Origin: Siphonodentalium dalli
Lineage: Eukaryota > Mollusca > Scaphopoda > Gadilida > Siphonodentaliidae
DNA: 64,000 nucleotides
Direction: 5' to 3'
Assembly: GCA_032622095.1 (NCBI GenBank)
Contig: CP136065.1
Span: forward strand, 117,407,195-117,471,194
This document shows positions 47,385-60,667 of the stretch, piece by piece. Under the pieces are notes generated by a model, which made no database searches, was not told where the DNA came from, and worked only from the letters and a program-made list of their open reading frames with translations. A program made the position numbers and the translations under genes. Position 1 is the first letter of the stretch; each line of letters begins with the position of its first letter.

Positions 47385-50300
47385 TTAAAGATTCGCATAA
47401 CCCAAAACGAGCTGCGCAAGTACTTATATATCCATGATACATCATCATTACCCAAACGAGCTGCACAAGGACTAGATATATCCGTGACACATCATCATAA
47501 CCCAAAAGAGCTGCACAAGGACTATATATCCGTGGCACTCAGCATACCCCAAACGAGCTACACAAGGACTATATATATCCGTGACACATCATCATAACCC
47601 AAATGAGCTCACAATGACATTATAAATATATATATCAGTGACACATCTGCATAACCCAATGAGCTGCACAAGGACTATATATATCCGTGGCACATCATCA
47701 TAACCCAAAAGAACTGCACAAGGACTAGATATATCCGTGACACATCATCATAACACAAAAGAGCTGCACAAGGACTATATATATCCATGACACATCATCA
47801 TAACCCAAATGACCTGCACAAGGACTAGATATATCCGTGACACATCATCATAACACAAAGGAGCTACACAAGGACTATATATATATACCCGTGACACATC
47901 ATCATAACCCAAAAGAGCTGCACAAGGACTATATATCCGTGGCACATCAGCATACCCCAAACGAGCTACACAAGGACTATATATATATCCGTGACACATC
48001 ATCATAACCCAAACGAGCTCACAAGGACATTATATATATATCAGTGACACATCTGCATACCCCAATGAGCTGCACAAGGACTATATATATTCGTGGCACA
48101 TCATCATAACCCAAAAGAGCTGTACAAGGACTAGATATATCCGTGACACATCATCATAACACAAAAGAGCTGCACAAGGACTATATATATCCGTGACACA
48201 TCATCATAACCCAAAAGAGCTGCATAAGGACTAGATATATACCCGTGACACATCATCATAACACAAAAGAGCTGCACAAGGACTATATATCCGTGGCACA
48301 TCAGCATACCCCAAACGAGCTACACAAGGACTATATATATCCGTGACACATCATCATAACCTAAAACGAGCTCACAAGGACATTATATATATATCAGTGA
48401 CACATCTACATAACCCAATGAGCTGCACAAGGACTATATATATCCGTGGCACATCATCATAACCCAAAAGAGCTACACAAGGACTATATATATCCGTGAC
48501 ACATCATGATAACCCAAACGAGCTGCACAAGGAATATATATATATCCGTGACACATCATCATAACCCAAAAGAGCTACACAATGACTATATATATCCGTG
48601 GCACATCATCATAATCCAAACGAGCTGCACAAGGACTATATATATCCGTGGCACATCATCATAACCCAAAAGAGCTGCACAAGGACATTATATATCCGTG
48701 GCACATCATCATAACCCAAACGAGCTGCACAAGGACTACATATCCGTGGCACATCATCATAACCCAAAAGAGCTGCACAAGGACTTTATATATCCGTGGC
48801 ACATCATAACTCAAACGATCTGCACAAGGACTGTTTTATCCGTGGCACGTCATCACAACCCAAAAGAGCTGCACAAGGACTAGATATATCCGTGACACAT
48901 CATCATAACCCAAAAGAGCTGCACAAGGACTAGATATATCCGTGACACATCATCATAACACAAAAGAGCTGCACAAGGACTATATATATCCATGACACAT
49001 CATCATAACCCAAAAGAGCTGCACAAGGACTATATATATCCGTGACACATCATCATAACCCAAAAGAGCTACACAAGGACTATATATATCCGTGACACAT
49101 CATGATAACCCAAACGAGCTGCACAAGGACTATATATCCGTGGCACATCATCATAACCCAAAAGACCTGCACAAGGACTTTATATATCCGTGGCACATCA
49201 TCATAACCCAAACGAGCTGCACAAGGACTACATATCCGTGGCACATCATCATAACCCAAAAGAGCTGCACAAGGACTTTATATATCCGTGGCACATTATT
49301 ACTCAAACGAGCTACACAAGGACTACATATCCGTGGCACATTATAACTCAAACGAGCTACACAAGGACTTCATATCCGTGGCACATCATAACTCAAACGA
49401 GCTGCACACGGACTACATATCCATGGCACATTATAACTCAAACGAGCTACACAAGGACTACATATCCGTGGCACATTGTAACTCAAACGAGCTACACAAG
49501 GACTTCATATCCGTGGCACATCATAACTCAAACGAGCTGCACAAGGACTGTTTTATCCGTGGCACGTTAACACAACACAAAAGAGCTGCACAAGGACTAG
49601 ATATATCCGTGACACATCATCATAACACAAAAGAGCTGCACAAGGACTATATATATCCGTGACACATCATCATAACCCAAAAGAGCTGCACAAGGACTAG
49701 ATATATCCGTGGCACATCATCATAACACAAAAGAGCTGCACAAGGACTTTATATATCCGTGGCACATTATAACTCAAACGAGCTGCACAAGTACTACATA
49801 TCCGTGGCACATCATAACTCAAACGAGCTGCACAAGGACTACATATCCATGGCACATCATAACTCAAACGATCTGCACAAGGACTGTATATATCCGTGGC
49901 ACATCATCATAACCCAAAGAGCTGCACAAGGACTAGATATATCCGTGGCACATCATAACTCAAACGAGCTGCACAAGGACTACATATCCATGGCACATCA
50001 TAACTCAAACGATCTGCACAAGGACTGTATATATCCATGGCACATCATCATAACCCAAAAGAGCTGCACAAGGACTTTATATATCCGTGGCACATTATAA
50101 CTCAAACGAGCTACACAAGGACTACATATCCGTGGCACATCATAACTCAAACGAGCTACACAAGGACTGTTTTATCCGTGGCACGTTATCACAACACAAA
50201 AGAGCTGCACAAGGACTAGATATATCCGTGACACATCATCATAACACAAAAGAGCTGCACAAGGACTATATATATCCGTGACACATCATCATAACCCAAA

Positions 50301-52590
50301 AGAGCTGCACAAGGACTAGATATATCCGTGGCACATCATCATAACACAAAAGAGCTGCACAAGGACTATATATATCCGTGACACATCATCATAACACAAA
50401 AGAGCTGCACAAGGACTACATATCCATGGCACATCATCATAACCCAAAAGAGCTGCACAAGGACTTTATATATCCGTGGCACATTATAACTCAAACGAGC
50501 TGCACAAGTACTACATATCCGTGGCACATCATAACTCAAACGAGCTGCACAAGGACTACATATCCATGGCACATCATAACTCAAACGATCTGCACAAGGA
50601 CTGTATATATCCGTGGCACATCATCATAACCCAAAGAGCTGCACAAGGACTAGATATATCCGTGGCACATCATCATGACACAAAAGAGCTGCACAAGGAC
50701 TATATATATCCGTGACACATCATCATAACAAAAAAGAGCTGCACAAGGACTATATACCCGTGACACATCAGCATACCCCAAACGAGCTGCACAAGGACTA
50801 TATATATCCGTGGCACATCATAACTCAAACGAGTTGCACAAGGACTGTTTTATCCGTGGCACGTCACCACAACCCAAAAGAGATGCACAAGGACTAGATA
50901 TATCCGTGACACATCATCATAACACAAAAGAGCTGCACAAGGACTATATATATCCGTGACACATCATGATAACCCAAACGAGAGGCACAAGGACTATATA
51001 TCCGTGGCACATCATCATAACCCAAAAGAGCTGGACAAGGACTTTATATATCCGTGGCACATCATCATAACCCAAACGAGCTGCACAAGGACTACATATC
51101 CGTGGCACATCATCATAACCCAAAAGAGCTGCACAAGGACTTTATATATCCGTGGCACATTATAACTCAAACGAGCTGCACAAGGACTACATATCCATGG
51201 CACATCATAAATCAAACGAGCTGCACAAGGACTACATATCCATGGCACATTATAACTCAAACGAGCTGCACAAGGACTACATATCCATGGCACATCATAA
51301 CTCAAACGAGCTGCACAAGGACTATATATATCCGTGACACATCATCATAACACAAAAGAGCTGCACAAGGACTATATATCCGTGACACATCAGCATACCC
51401 CAAACGAGCTGCACAAGGACTATATATATCCGTGGCACATCATAGCTCAAACGAGCTACACAAGGACTGTATATATCCGTGGCACGTCATCACAACCCAA
51501 AAGAGCTGCACAAGGACTAGATATATCCGTGACACATCATCATAACACAAAAGAGCTGCCCAAGGACTATATATATCCGTGACACATCATCATAACCCAC
51601 AAGAGCTGCACAAGGACTAGATATATCCGTGACACATCATCATAACACAAAAGATCTGCACAAGGACTATATATATCCGTGGCACATCATCATAACCCAA
51701 AAGAGCTGCACAAGGACTAGATATATCCGTGACACATCATCATAACCCAAAAGAGCTACACAAGGACTATATATATACCCGTGACACATCATCATAACCC
51801 AAACGAGCTGCACAAGGACTGTATATATCCGTGGCACATCATCATAACCCAAAAGAGCTGCACAAGGACTAGATATATCCGTGACACATCATCGTAACCA
51901 AAAAGAGCTACACAAGGACTATATATATACCCGTGACACATCATCATAACCCAAAAGAACTGCACAAGGACTATATATCCGTGGCACATCAGCATACCCC
52001 AAACGAGCTACACAAGGACTATATATATATCCGTGACACATCACTATAACCCAAACGAGCTCACAATGACATTATATATATATCAGTGACACATCTGCAT
52101 AACCCAATGAGCTGCACAAGGACTATATATATCCGTGGCACATCATCATAACCCAAAAGAGCTGCACAAGGACTATATATATCCGTGATACATCATCATA
52201 ACCCAAAAGAGCTGCACAAGGACTATATATCCGTGGCACATCAGCATACCCCAAACGAGCTGCACAAGGACTATATATATCCGCGACACATCATCATAAC
52301 CCAAACGAGCTCACAAGGACATTATATATATATCAGTGACACATCTGCATAACCCAATGAGCTGCACAAGGACTATATATATCCGTGGCACATCATCATA
52401 ACCCAAAAGAGCTGCACAAGGACTATATATATATATATGCGTGGCACATTATAACTCAAACGAGCTGCACAAGGACTGTATATATGCGTGGCACATCATC
52501 ATAACCCAAAAGAGCTGCACAAGGACTTTATATATCCGTGGCACATCATCATAACTCAAACGAGCTGCGCAAGGACTTTATATATATGCG
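47385..52590. repeat. ~50-bp satellite array, about 100 units
   Basis: Consensus blocks are CACAAGGACTATATATATCC, GTGACACATCATCATAACCC and AAAAGAGCTG. Variants include GTGGCACATC, shorter CATCATAACTC forms of about 45 bp, and different TA lengths. A distinctive variant (GAGCTCACAAGGACATTATA, then CAGTGACACATCTGCATA) lies at about 47608, 48028, 48377, 52063 and 52310 only. Frames of up to 126 codons (AHHHNPNELHKD-type repeats, 49190-49570) arise where 48-bp units stay in phase; there is no sign of a gene. Direct repeats without unique spacers exclude CRISPR. Confidence 0.95.
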
Positions 52591-55074
52591 CGCAGGTACA
52601 TAACAAACATGCCAGATGCCAAGATATCTTGTTCCAATATTGTCGCAAAAAATATACAAAGGGTGCGTGCTCTAATCACCAGGGATGATTAGGTTTTCAG
52701 CACTATCTTATCAACGCGACGCTCACGCGATTTTATCCACAGCTCCACTGAAAATAAGTAGTCACAACTAGGCGGATATAAGACAAGTTTTAACTCATGG
52801 AATGGAGAATTTCCACGTGTATATCCACGAAAGTGCATGGTCCTAAATAATATCGCCAAAAAAATATAATCTGATAATATGCAAAGGCATATATAACGAC
52901 CCCGGTATGATGTTAAGAGGAAGACGCTTGCGAAGGATCGTGTAAATATAACCATTAACATATATGCATATTTAGGCCTAATGCATGGTAACGACAGGAT
53001 TGCTTGATTAATCGTGTATATAAGCACACCTATATGTATGGGTATAGGCTATATGCACAGAACTGGTTTTCGAATTCGATAGAGATATTGAATGAAATTG
53101 GTTGACGTTGTTCCATTTATCACGCTAACGGTCATACCATGCATTGATTTAATTAGACAAACTAAGGGCCATAACAAATAGGACAAACCTGGTTTTCGAA
53201 ATATTGTGGTGAAAGTTCCATATACCAGATATGAATAACATTGGTTGACGTTTGTTCAATTAGTTATCGGGCAAACAGACATAACATTGCTATAAATAGA
53301 ACACGTATCATAACTCTGATTGAGTCTGCCCCGATTATATGTGGGCAGCTTCCACACGATACAATAAACTAACATACCAAACATTGTCAGAATCCATCAA
53401 TAAACGGCTATGCTATATAGGTTTAGGGCCGACCGCACGTCCGCCCGCCAAGCGCCCCTCACCAAACCATAAGTCGTGTTTAAAAAACAAATCTCGACGA
53501 AAAACAGGAAAGGTAGTTGAAATTGCTAACTTATTATATTAATATGTCTGAGTCCGCATACCAGTTTGATTGATAATAGGTTAACGGTGTGATTATAACT
53601 ATCAAATCCAATGCATTGCTATTAGCCAGAAAACATAATGGTATTTCTTGCCAAATCCCCTTGAATTTACATGGATGTACGTTATCTGCCATCGACGATA
53701 CAGTTATATACTTTTAAATATCGGAGATTTATCTGTGTTTTGAAATGACATGTCAAAACTCAACAACTCCCATGCATTAACTGACACGACTTCGGGCTTG
53801 GTGCGAAAACTTTGCCAAAATGTTTTTTTTGTGTGCAAATTTGGCAAGTGGCAGCGCAAACCCCAGCACGACTTGTATCAAAATAAACGGAGTTTATCTC
53901 GCGACATTGTGGGTCATGTTATCTGGTGTACACATATTTCTTTCCAATCCTAAACATACATTACATAAATGTATACAAAAATCAATAGAATATTCATAAA
54001 TAAAATGATGAAACGGGAATTAATCAACACGACCGAGTGCGTATAATAAAGTTTGCTCCCTTTTCGTTTTGCGCCCATCGTTTCGTCTTGTCCGAATTGT
54101 GATTTTGTAAACATCTCTGGCTAACTTTGTATACTTGACACGGCTGGATATTTGTGTGTTTGCCCTCCCACTTACGTTGGATGCAATCGGCGTTTATGAG
54201 TATTTTTATAATCAACATTCGGTCTCTATGGCGGTATGAGACTAACAAACTGCTGTAAGTAATTGGGCCTAATTGCTTACAGACAAAATCTATCACATCC
54301 AATGTTCAGACTCATCACTTTCTTAATGAATATGGAGGTATTTATACGCCGACGACGGGAGTTATGACAAACATTCGTTTCAACTGATATCCAATGTGAT
54401 TCCCCGGTGATCCATATATGAGTTTCCTATGTAGTTGCAACAGGTTCGATTTTTATTAATTATTTTGATGCGAAAAAGAACAACCGTCAGAAATACACTG
54501 AGCACCAGATATTTAACCATAGCACACCGACGAGTTAATGCCATATTGTATGGCAATATATCGCAATGGCTGGCAATATATTTTCCAAGATATCAGTAAT
54601 ATAAATGCCTCTTTATCGGCGAATGATCAATGATGCCAATTTGTGGTTATATATTGCAGAAAGTTGTGTTAAGTGAATTTCACACAGTTACAGTTAATCG
54701 AGGTAAATTAAGGGCATTCGATGTGTTGCGTGGCGAGAATGCACATATTTGAATCTAACAATTTCAAGAAATTGTATAACACGTGTCCAACAAGTGATTA
54801 ACAAGATGCAAAGAGTAATATGCTATGGAAACCTGGAAGGGGGTCCTTTCAGTCGACGTCTATCACCAAACACCAAAGACGTGCGTTTTAATTGATCAAA
54901 CGCTATCTTTGATATAACATATATGGCAGCATACGCCGGCTTGCAATTTGATGATGCATGAGTTGTAGGATATTGGAAAAGAAAAGTCAGAAAATGGGAA
55001 TGCATTGAGCAAAAGGAAAAAAGGGTTATATAGTTCTAGCTCAATTTGACAAGTCAAGTTTGAGCTATTGTCAT
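52591..55074. other. No recognisable gene
   Basis: AT-rich anonymous DNA. CTGGTTTTCGAA followed by TTGGTTGACGTT-type sequence occurs twice (about 53064-53115 and 53191-53258), a degenerate direct repeat. Frames near 52689-53027 and 54024-54302 (minus) have no recognisable motif. Confidence 0.5.
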
Positions 55075-55665
55075 GGTTTTGAGTCCATGCGTCCGTCAAC
55101 AATTTCCGTTAGCACATCCAATAGGTCACATCTCTCATCCGATAGTCACAAAACTTCATATGAATCTCCGGTGACCTCTAGATGGTAGCCTCCTATTTTA
55201 ACCGAAATTCGTGAAAAAACATGGCCCCCAGCAGCTATCTTGGATTTCAAATTTGAATCCATCGACACACCCTGCAGCCCTCATTCATTGCGAATTGTTT
55301 TGAAAATGTACATGCATGTTTAGAACCACCTCTCGATGGGAGCTTTCGAATTTGAACAATTATCGATTAAAACATGGCCGCCGGCAGCCATTTTTGATTT
55401 TACTCTTTGTATGACTAAATCCTTTGGAGCATCCTATAGACCACATCCCTCATCCGATCGTCACCAAACTTCATATGCAATATATAGTCATAAATATTGT
55501 ATTGCATTTTGCATTCCGATAAATATATTGCAGAATAAAAACATACCATACCATACCATATGGATCTTTTGGGTGACCTCAGAATCACTTCTAATTGGGA
55601 GCTATCAATTTTTTTCCGAATTTCGTTGAAAAACATGGCCGCCAGCAGCCATCTTGGATTTTACC
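55075..55665. repeat. Degenerate repeat with AACATGGCCGCC blocks, 3 units
   Basis: AACATGGCC(G/C)CC..CAGC..T followed by TTGGATTT occurs at about 55219, 55370 and 55632. TCTCATCCGATAGTCACAAA at about 55132 parallels CCTCATCCGATCGTCACCAA at about 55446, offset about 314. Unit spacing varies (about 150 to 260 bp), so this is an old array or several decayed copies of one element. Confidence 0.7.
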
Positions 55666-55676
55666 ATATATATATA

Positions 55677-55778
55677 TAGAGCGATTATGAATGCGGAAAG
55701 TTGAAATGTCTAAGTAACACTATATGACAACATGAAGGGATATATATATATAAACTTTCCGCATTCATAGTCGCTCTA
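55677..55778. mobile_element. 102-bp hairpin element, 26-bp inverted ends
   Basis: TAGAGCGATTATGAATGCGG (from 55677) is mirrored by CCGCATTCATAGTCGCTCTA (to 55778); the 26-bp arms differ at one base. The 50-base loop holds a TA run. A TA run also flanks the left side. It could be a minimal MITE or a structured RNA; nothing identifies which. Confidence 0.7.
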
Positions 55779-55958
55779 TCGACTGTAACACATGAAATTA
55801 CGCCCCCTTCCAAGTTGAGCTACAGTACGATTGACACTTTCATTTAATGCTACGAGTACTCGATATTGTCGATATTGTATTACATTTATATATCATATAC
55901 TTGCACCAACGCTATGGTATATAATATCATTCACATAGGAATTACATTCTCTGACTAG

Positions 55959-57204
55959 CAGACGATATCGGCAGGTGTTCCACAAGGATATATCCTCGGA
56001 CCCTTTCTATTTTTGACTTCCATTAACGACCTCGCAACAACGATCCAATCACTCACTCGAATGTACGCGGATGATACTTGCTTCTTTACTGGCCAAACAT
56101 CACCCGATGATTGTGCCCGCGAACTCTATGATGACCTTGAAAGAGTGAATCGGTGGTCAAAACAATGGATGGTAACCTTTAATGCAGAAAAAACAAAGTC
56201 TATGGTATTTTCACTGACCCCTTCTGATGATTCACTCGATTTAGATCACGACAACGATGCGATTCAACAAGTAACTCTTCACACCCATCTTGGCGTTTCT
56301 ATCCAATCAAATCTACATTGGAACACCCAAATAAATACTATTTGCAAAAGAGTTGCCAGCAGATTGTCACAACTCAGGAAGATTAAATTGCAAGTAAACC
56401 GACAGACGATCGAGATAATGTTCAAAACATATATACTCCCAATAATGGAATATGGTGACATAATTTGGGATAACGCCCCTGACTGCCTACTCCAAAAGCT
56501 CGACCGTCTATATATCGACGGTGGTAGAATAATAACTGACCTGACCCGATCTGCCTCAGAAGCGAGAGTACCGGGTGAACTTGGATGGCCTCCCCTCAAC
56601 GAAAGACGTAAATTACATAAAACGCGCATGTGGCATAAAATATTGGACAATAAGGCCCCTCCCTACATAACGAAACTTTTGCCTCTTACCGTTGGGGAAT
56701 CATGTAGATACCCAATTAGAAATCCGATACGTCAACTATTCCACGAACACAACTCACTTTAAATCAAGTTTCCTCCCAACTATGATTGCTGAATGGAATG
56801 TATCGTGCAAAATAACAACTGATGCAAAAAAACTCACAGACCCCACATCAGAACCAACTAAGGACGACATACTTGCTAATATGTATAATAATTTGCGCAT
56901 CGAAGAGATATCAATAAGACCCCCTTCTTACTACAATGTCGGGCGGAGAACATCAAATATTTTGCAATGCAGGCTCCGAAACAACTGCAGTGATCTCAAC
57001 TTCGATAAATTTAAAAATTACATATCCTCAAGCCCGTGTTGCTCCTGCGGTAACCAATGTGAAGACGCAAGCCATTTTTTCTTCGAATGTCCTTTCTACA
57101 CAGAAGCAAGGAACCATATGTGGACACGACTAGATGAGCATAAAGTGGTCATCACCAGTATTAAAGATATTCTCTTTGGCATACCGAAATTAGCGACACC
57201 TTGA
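55959..57204 (+). pseudogene. Non-LTR retrotransposon RT fragment (Jockey/CR1-like), broken
   Basis: This is the only recognisable protein-coding remnant. The frame from 55959 encodes SAGVPQG-type RT palm sequence (55968-55988), then the catalytic YADD motif (56061-56072), a thumb/connection region (HLGVSIQSNLHW, YILPIMEYGDIIWDNAP), ending at a stop at 56760-56762. The homologous C-terminal part continues in another frame to 57204, with TTHFKSSFLP..IAEWN and a cysteine cluster CCSCGNQCEDASHFFFECPF typical of the 3' end of such ORF2 proteins. So there is a frameshift near 56.73-56.76 kb. A TAG at 55956-55958 precedes the frame, and the endonuclease and N-terminal RT are absent, so the copy is 5'-truncated and dead. 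In intact elements the protein reverse-transcribes element RNA at a nicked target. Jockey versus CR1 placement is from memory of motif style. Confidence 0.88.
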
Positions 57205-59670
57205 ACAGGCGATTATTCGAGACAGCACAATCATTCATCATTTCCACAGACCGATTTCAGTAATCATTATTCCATTGACTCCGCCCACTGCCACTGCCAT
57301 AGCCACAACTACAACCGACATGTTTTTGATTGGGAGCCGGTGCCCCTATGTATACATAGCCGATCACATGAGACACCTTCTCCCACACAAATAACAACAA
57401 AACTTTCATTCCTGCAAAACCATCGACTTGAATTCATCAGCAGCTGAACGCCAGGGGAGAGGAACTTCACTAAGTTTCGTAACTTGTGCTCCGATCCCCT
57501 GTGCACCCACAACATCATCCATATATTCTGTTTGTAAATTATTCCATGTATTTGTGGGTCACAATAAATATGTTCAAACAAACAAAATATAATATCAGCG
57601 ATAAAAGACGAGTCAGAATTACCCGCGGCGGTTACTTTGTCACCGTGTGCCCACATCGAAGGGAGACTCATACACATCAACATGTATTCAGTGGCAATGT
57701 ACCGCGGTTGCATGTGGTTTTTGCAGTTTATAATTTGCTATCAGCGTTATACTCTAGACACGAAGAATCTCACGCTGTGATCTTAGTTCAGAACATCGAT
57801 TTATAGAATATATGAATTGATAGTGGCCATTGTTGACTACGAAATTAATATGTAAATTTACGCGAAGTACAATGACATGTGAGAGTGCCAGAGCGCGGAA
57901 ACATCCGCCTGACCAATACAATATTATTCGTTTCTCACCGGGGTGTTCTTTCTACCAGTCGGACGGACGTTAGTTAAATAACTTACCAGTGCAAAAAACA
58001 ATCCCGCTGTTACTAGTGAGAAAATCTATGCTTGCTTTTAAATATTTGAGTTCAGTTGATGGATTTCATGGCAACATTTCTTTCATACATGTTCACGCCA
58101 TCGAATTGTCTGCATATTTATATTTAAACCACGATCGGGCGTTTTACTAAAGGTGAATTCGGTAGTAAAAACATTGCTCTATTCGGCACTAACTGTATAT
58201 AGCGGTACTACCCGTATATATATCGGCGTTTCTTTTTCAATGAAATAGTATATACACATGGTAGGAACTATATACAGACAGTTTTACCTTTCGCATGCAA
58301 CCTTACCGTAGATATAACGTGATCCATATCAGGCGATGGCGAGTACTAACTTTCATGTTTTCGTGGCAGCTAAGTTTTGAAATAACTCAGACAACAAAAT
58401 AGTTCCAAAATCGTGAAGTTGAACTTCAATCATTGTAATAGTTGGTGTGTTTCGTCTGTCATAGTTCATTTTATATTATAAAATATATATTTTGATGCTA
58501 TCCACTCATTTTTGGCAATTGAAATCCATGCAGTTGACACATGCACATTCACAGGTGATTAAAATACCTACGTCATTCGCGTGAACTTGATATAGTTACA
58601 TGTATGTGAGGGGAGTAAAATAATGGGCCCCTCGTCACTTTTTGTGGCATTACAAGTATTCATAAATGATCGTGGTATAAAGAAATTATACGGATAGTAT
58701 GCCTGAAAAACAAATTTACACCACGTGACTCGACAAGCTTCGTTGAGTAGACCGGCACACTCACTCGACAAGGTTCGTTGAGCAGACCGTCACACCCACT
58801 CATGGTGTATATATATATATTGGTTTTTCAGACATATAATATCCGTATATTCTATATGTTTACGTTCTTCTTCTCTGGGCAGCTTGGTTCAATAACAGCC
58901 ACCAGTTATGGGTATATAGAAACCACCATCGGAACTCATTAACCAGGACTATCACAACAGACATTCCACATTGCTAAATTGAAATTTTAATGCATCGATG
59001 TAGTGGACAAATACAGTAACCATTCAGAAGCTGATAACTACTGCATATACTAGCTAGCTCAATAGTATAAGGCATAATATGCATCCAATTTTACAAAACA
59101 TGTTATATCCAGGGTGATATATTTTCCCCATCCAAGCTATTACATGAACCGAACATGTGTTGGCTATTTGGCTGTAATACCTTTTTAGCTGATCTCATGA
59201 CAGTGAACTCAATCTTGACTTTCGAGTCACTGCTGTCGTTTTGTAGACACGACCGTGACATGTCAGTTGCTAAGCTCCAATTCAACTAGAGTTGAGATAT
59301 TTTGAAATTAAATAAACACAGAGAGGATATTTACCAGGCTGCAATTGGAACTATTATTTGATCAATTGCTGATATTAGCAAGCCTAGGTTCGCACAGTAT
59401 ACACACAATTCCATAATTTATAACTAGTTTCTGTCACTTTTGTTAGTCTACTGGTGCAACTACTATTACACTAAATGATAATCAGTTGCTATACCAGACT
59501 TGGGCAGTTGTGGGAGTAACATATTTAGTCATCTGAGTTTATTGATATGCAAATAATTCACTGATTTACACTGATGACAGTTATTGTCTATGGCAATTGA
59601 TAGTCACATTAATGCTTTAGACAGTTGCTCTCTCTTTTTACATGCACACAATAATCTAGGCTTAAAGACA
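57205..59670. other. No recognisable gene
   Basis: The first ~120 bases may be the retrotransposon 3' untranslated region (GCCACTGCCATAGCCACAAC) but no poly-A or terminal repeat marks the end. Frames on both strands at 57309-57806 overlap and have no motif. Confidence 0.5.
58728..58797. repeat. 35-bp tandem duplication
   Basis: ACTCGACAAGCTTCGTTGAG at 58728 recurs with one change at 58763 (offset 35), followed by TAGACCGGCACACTC and CAGACCGTCACACCC respectively. Only two copies. Confidence 0.9.
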
Positions 59671-60667
59671 CGGTTGGCCTTGGCGGTGGGTATCCTGTGA
59701 AAATATCTCCACCCTTCAAAAACCGCCACAAACAGAAAGAACATCAAAATGTAGATAGACTTTGTCCGTATACAAATAAGAAATATCGCATAAACAGTAT
59801 GTTATGGTCATATGTTTGACCATTGTTATGTAAACAAAGGCATAAAAAGTTACTTTTCTGGTGTTTGTTTATATTATGATGGTAAACATAAAGAGCGTTC
59901 ATTTGTTGGTGAATACCTGATATGGAACCAATAAAGAGCGTTTATGCCATTTGTATGTGATTAGCCAGTAGCATTGTGTTGTTTTCTGTAACACAATCAG
60001 GCTCTTGCTTAGGTAAAATATAATAGGTCTTTATGAGAACATGCTGTTTACGCGATGGTCATGGTATATATGAAAGGAACTGTATGCGTTTTAATGTTTT
60101 TCTGTTTACGGTGTTTGGAACAAATATGAATATTTTCGACAATTAAGGCCGCACGTGCCTTTAAAGGTACGGTTGGCCTTGACGGTGTGTATCCTGTGAA
60201 AATATCTCCACCCGTCAAAAACCGCCACAAACAGAAAGAACATCAAAATGAAGATAGACTTTGTCCGTATACAAATAAGAAATATCGCATAAACAGTATG
60301 TTATGGTCATATGTTTGACCATTGTTATGTAAACAAAAGCGTAAAAAGTTACTTTTCTGGTGTTTGTTTATATTATGATGGTAAACATAAAGAGCGTTAT
60401 TTGTTGGTGAATACCTGATATGGAACTAATAAAGAGCGTTTATGCCATTTGTGTGTGATTAGCCAGTAGCATTGTGCTGTCTTCTGTAACACAATCAGGC
60501 TCTTGCTTAGGTGAAATATAGTAGGTCTTTATGATAACATGCTGTTTACGCGATGGTCATGGTATATATGAACAGAACTGTATGCGTTTTACTGTTTTTC
60601 TGTTTACGGTGTTTGGAACAAATATGAATATTTTCGACAATTAAGGCCGCACGTGCCTTTAAAGGTC
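59671..60667. repeat. 499-bp tandem duplication
   Basis: CGGTTGGCCTTGGCGGTGGG at 59671 recurs as CGGTTGGCCTTGACGGTGTG at 60170, and the offset of 499 holds through TTTGTCCGTATACAAATAAG (59761/60260) to GCACGTGCCTTTAAAGGT at both ends. The copies differ by scattered substitutions and small indels. The unit contains GCACGTGC, two GAGCGTT motifs and GGTTGGCC...CCGCC. The 60653-60997 frame beginning at its edge is not recognisable. Confidence 0.95.

Noticed and set aside
48698-51582. Frames encoding repeated AHHHNPNELHKD-like peptides
   Set aside because: They arise only where satellite units happen to be 48 bp; flanking units change phase, and all three phases are open. No start context or unique sequence.
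47385-52590. CRISPR array
   Set aside because: Units are contiguous direct repeats without unique spacers, in eukaryotic DNA with no cas genes. The same applies to the 35-bp array at 45075-45420.
57309-57806. Overlapping 134- and 106-codon frames downstream of the RT remnant
   Set aside because: They lie on opposite strands of the same DNA, show no motif and have no homologue I recognise.
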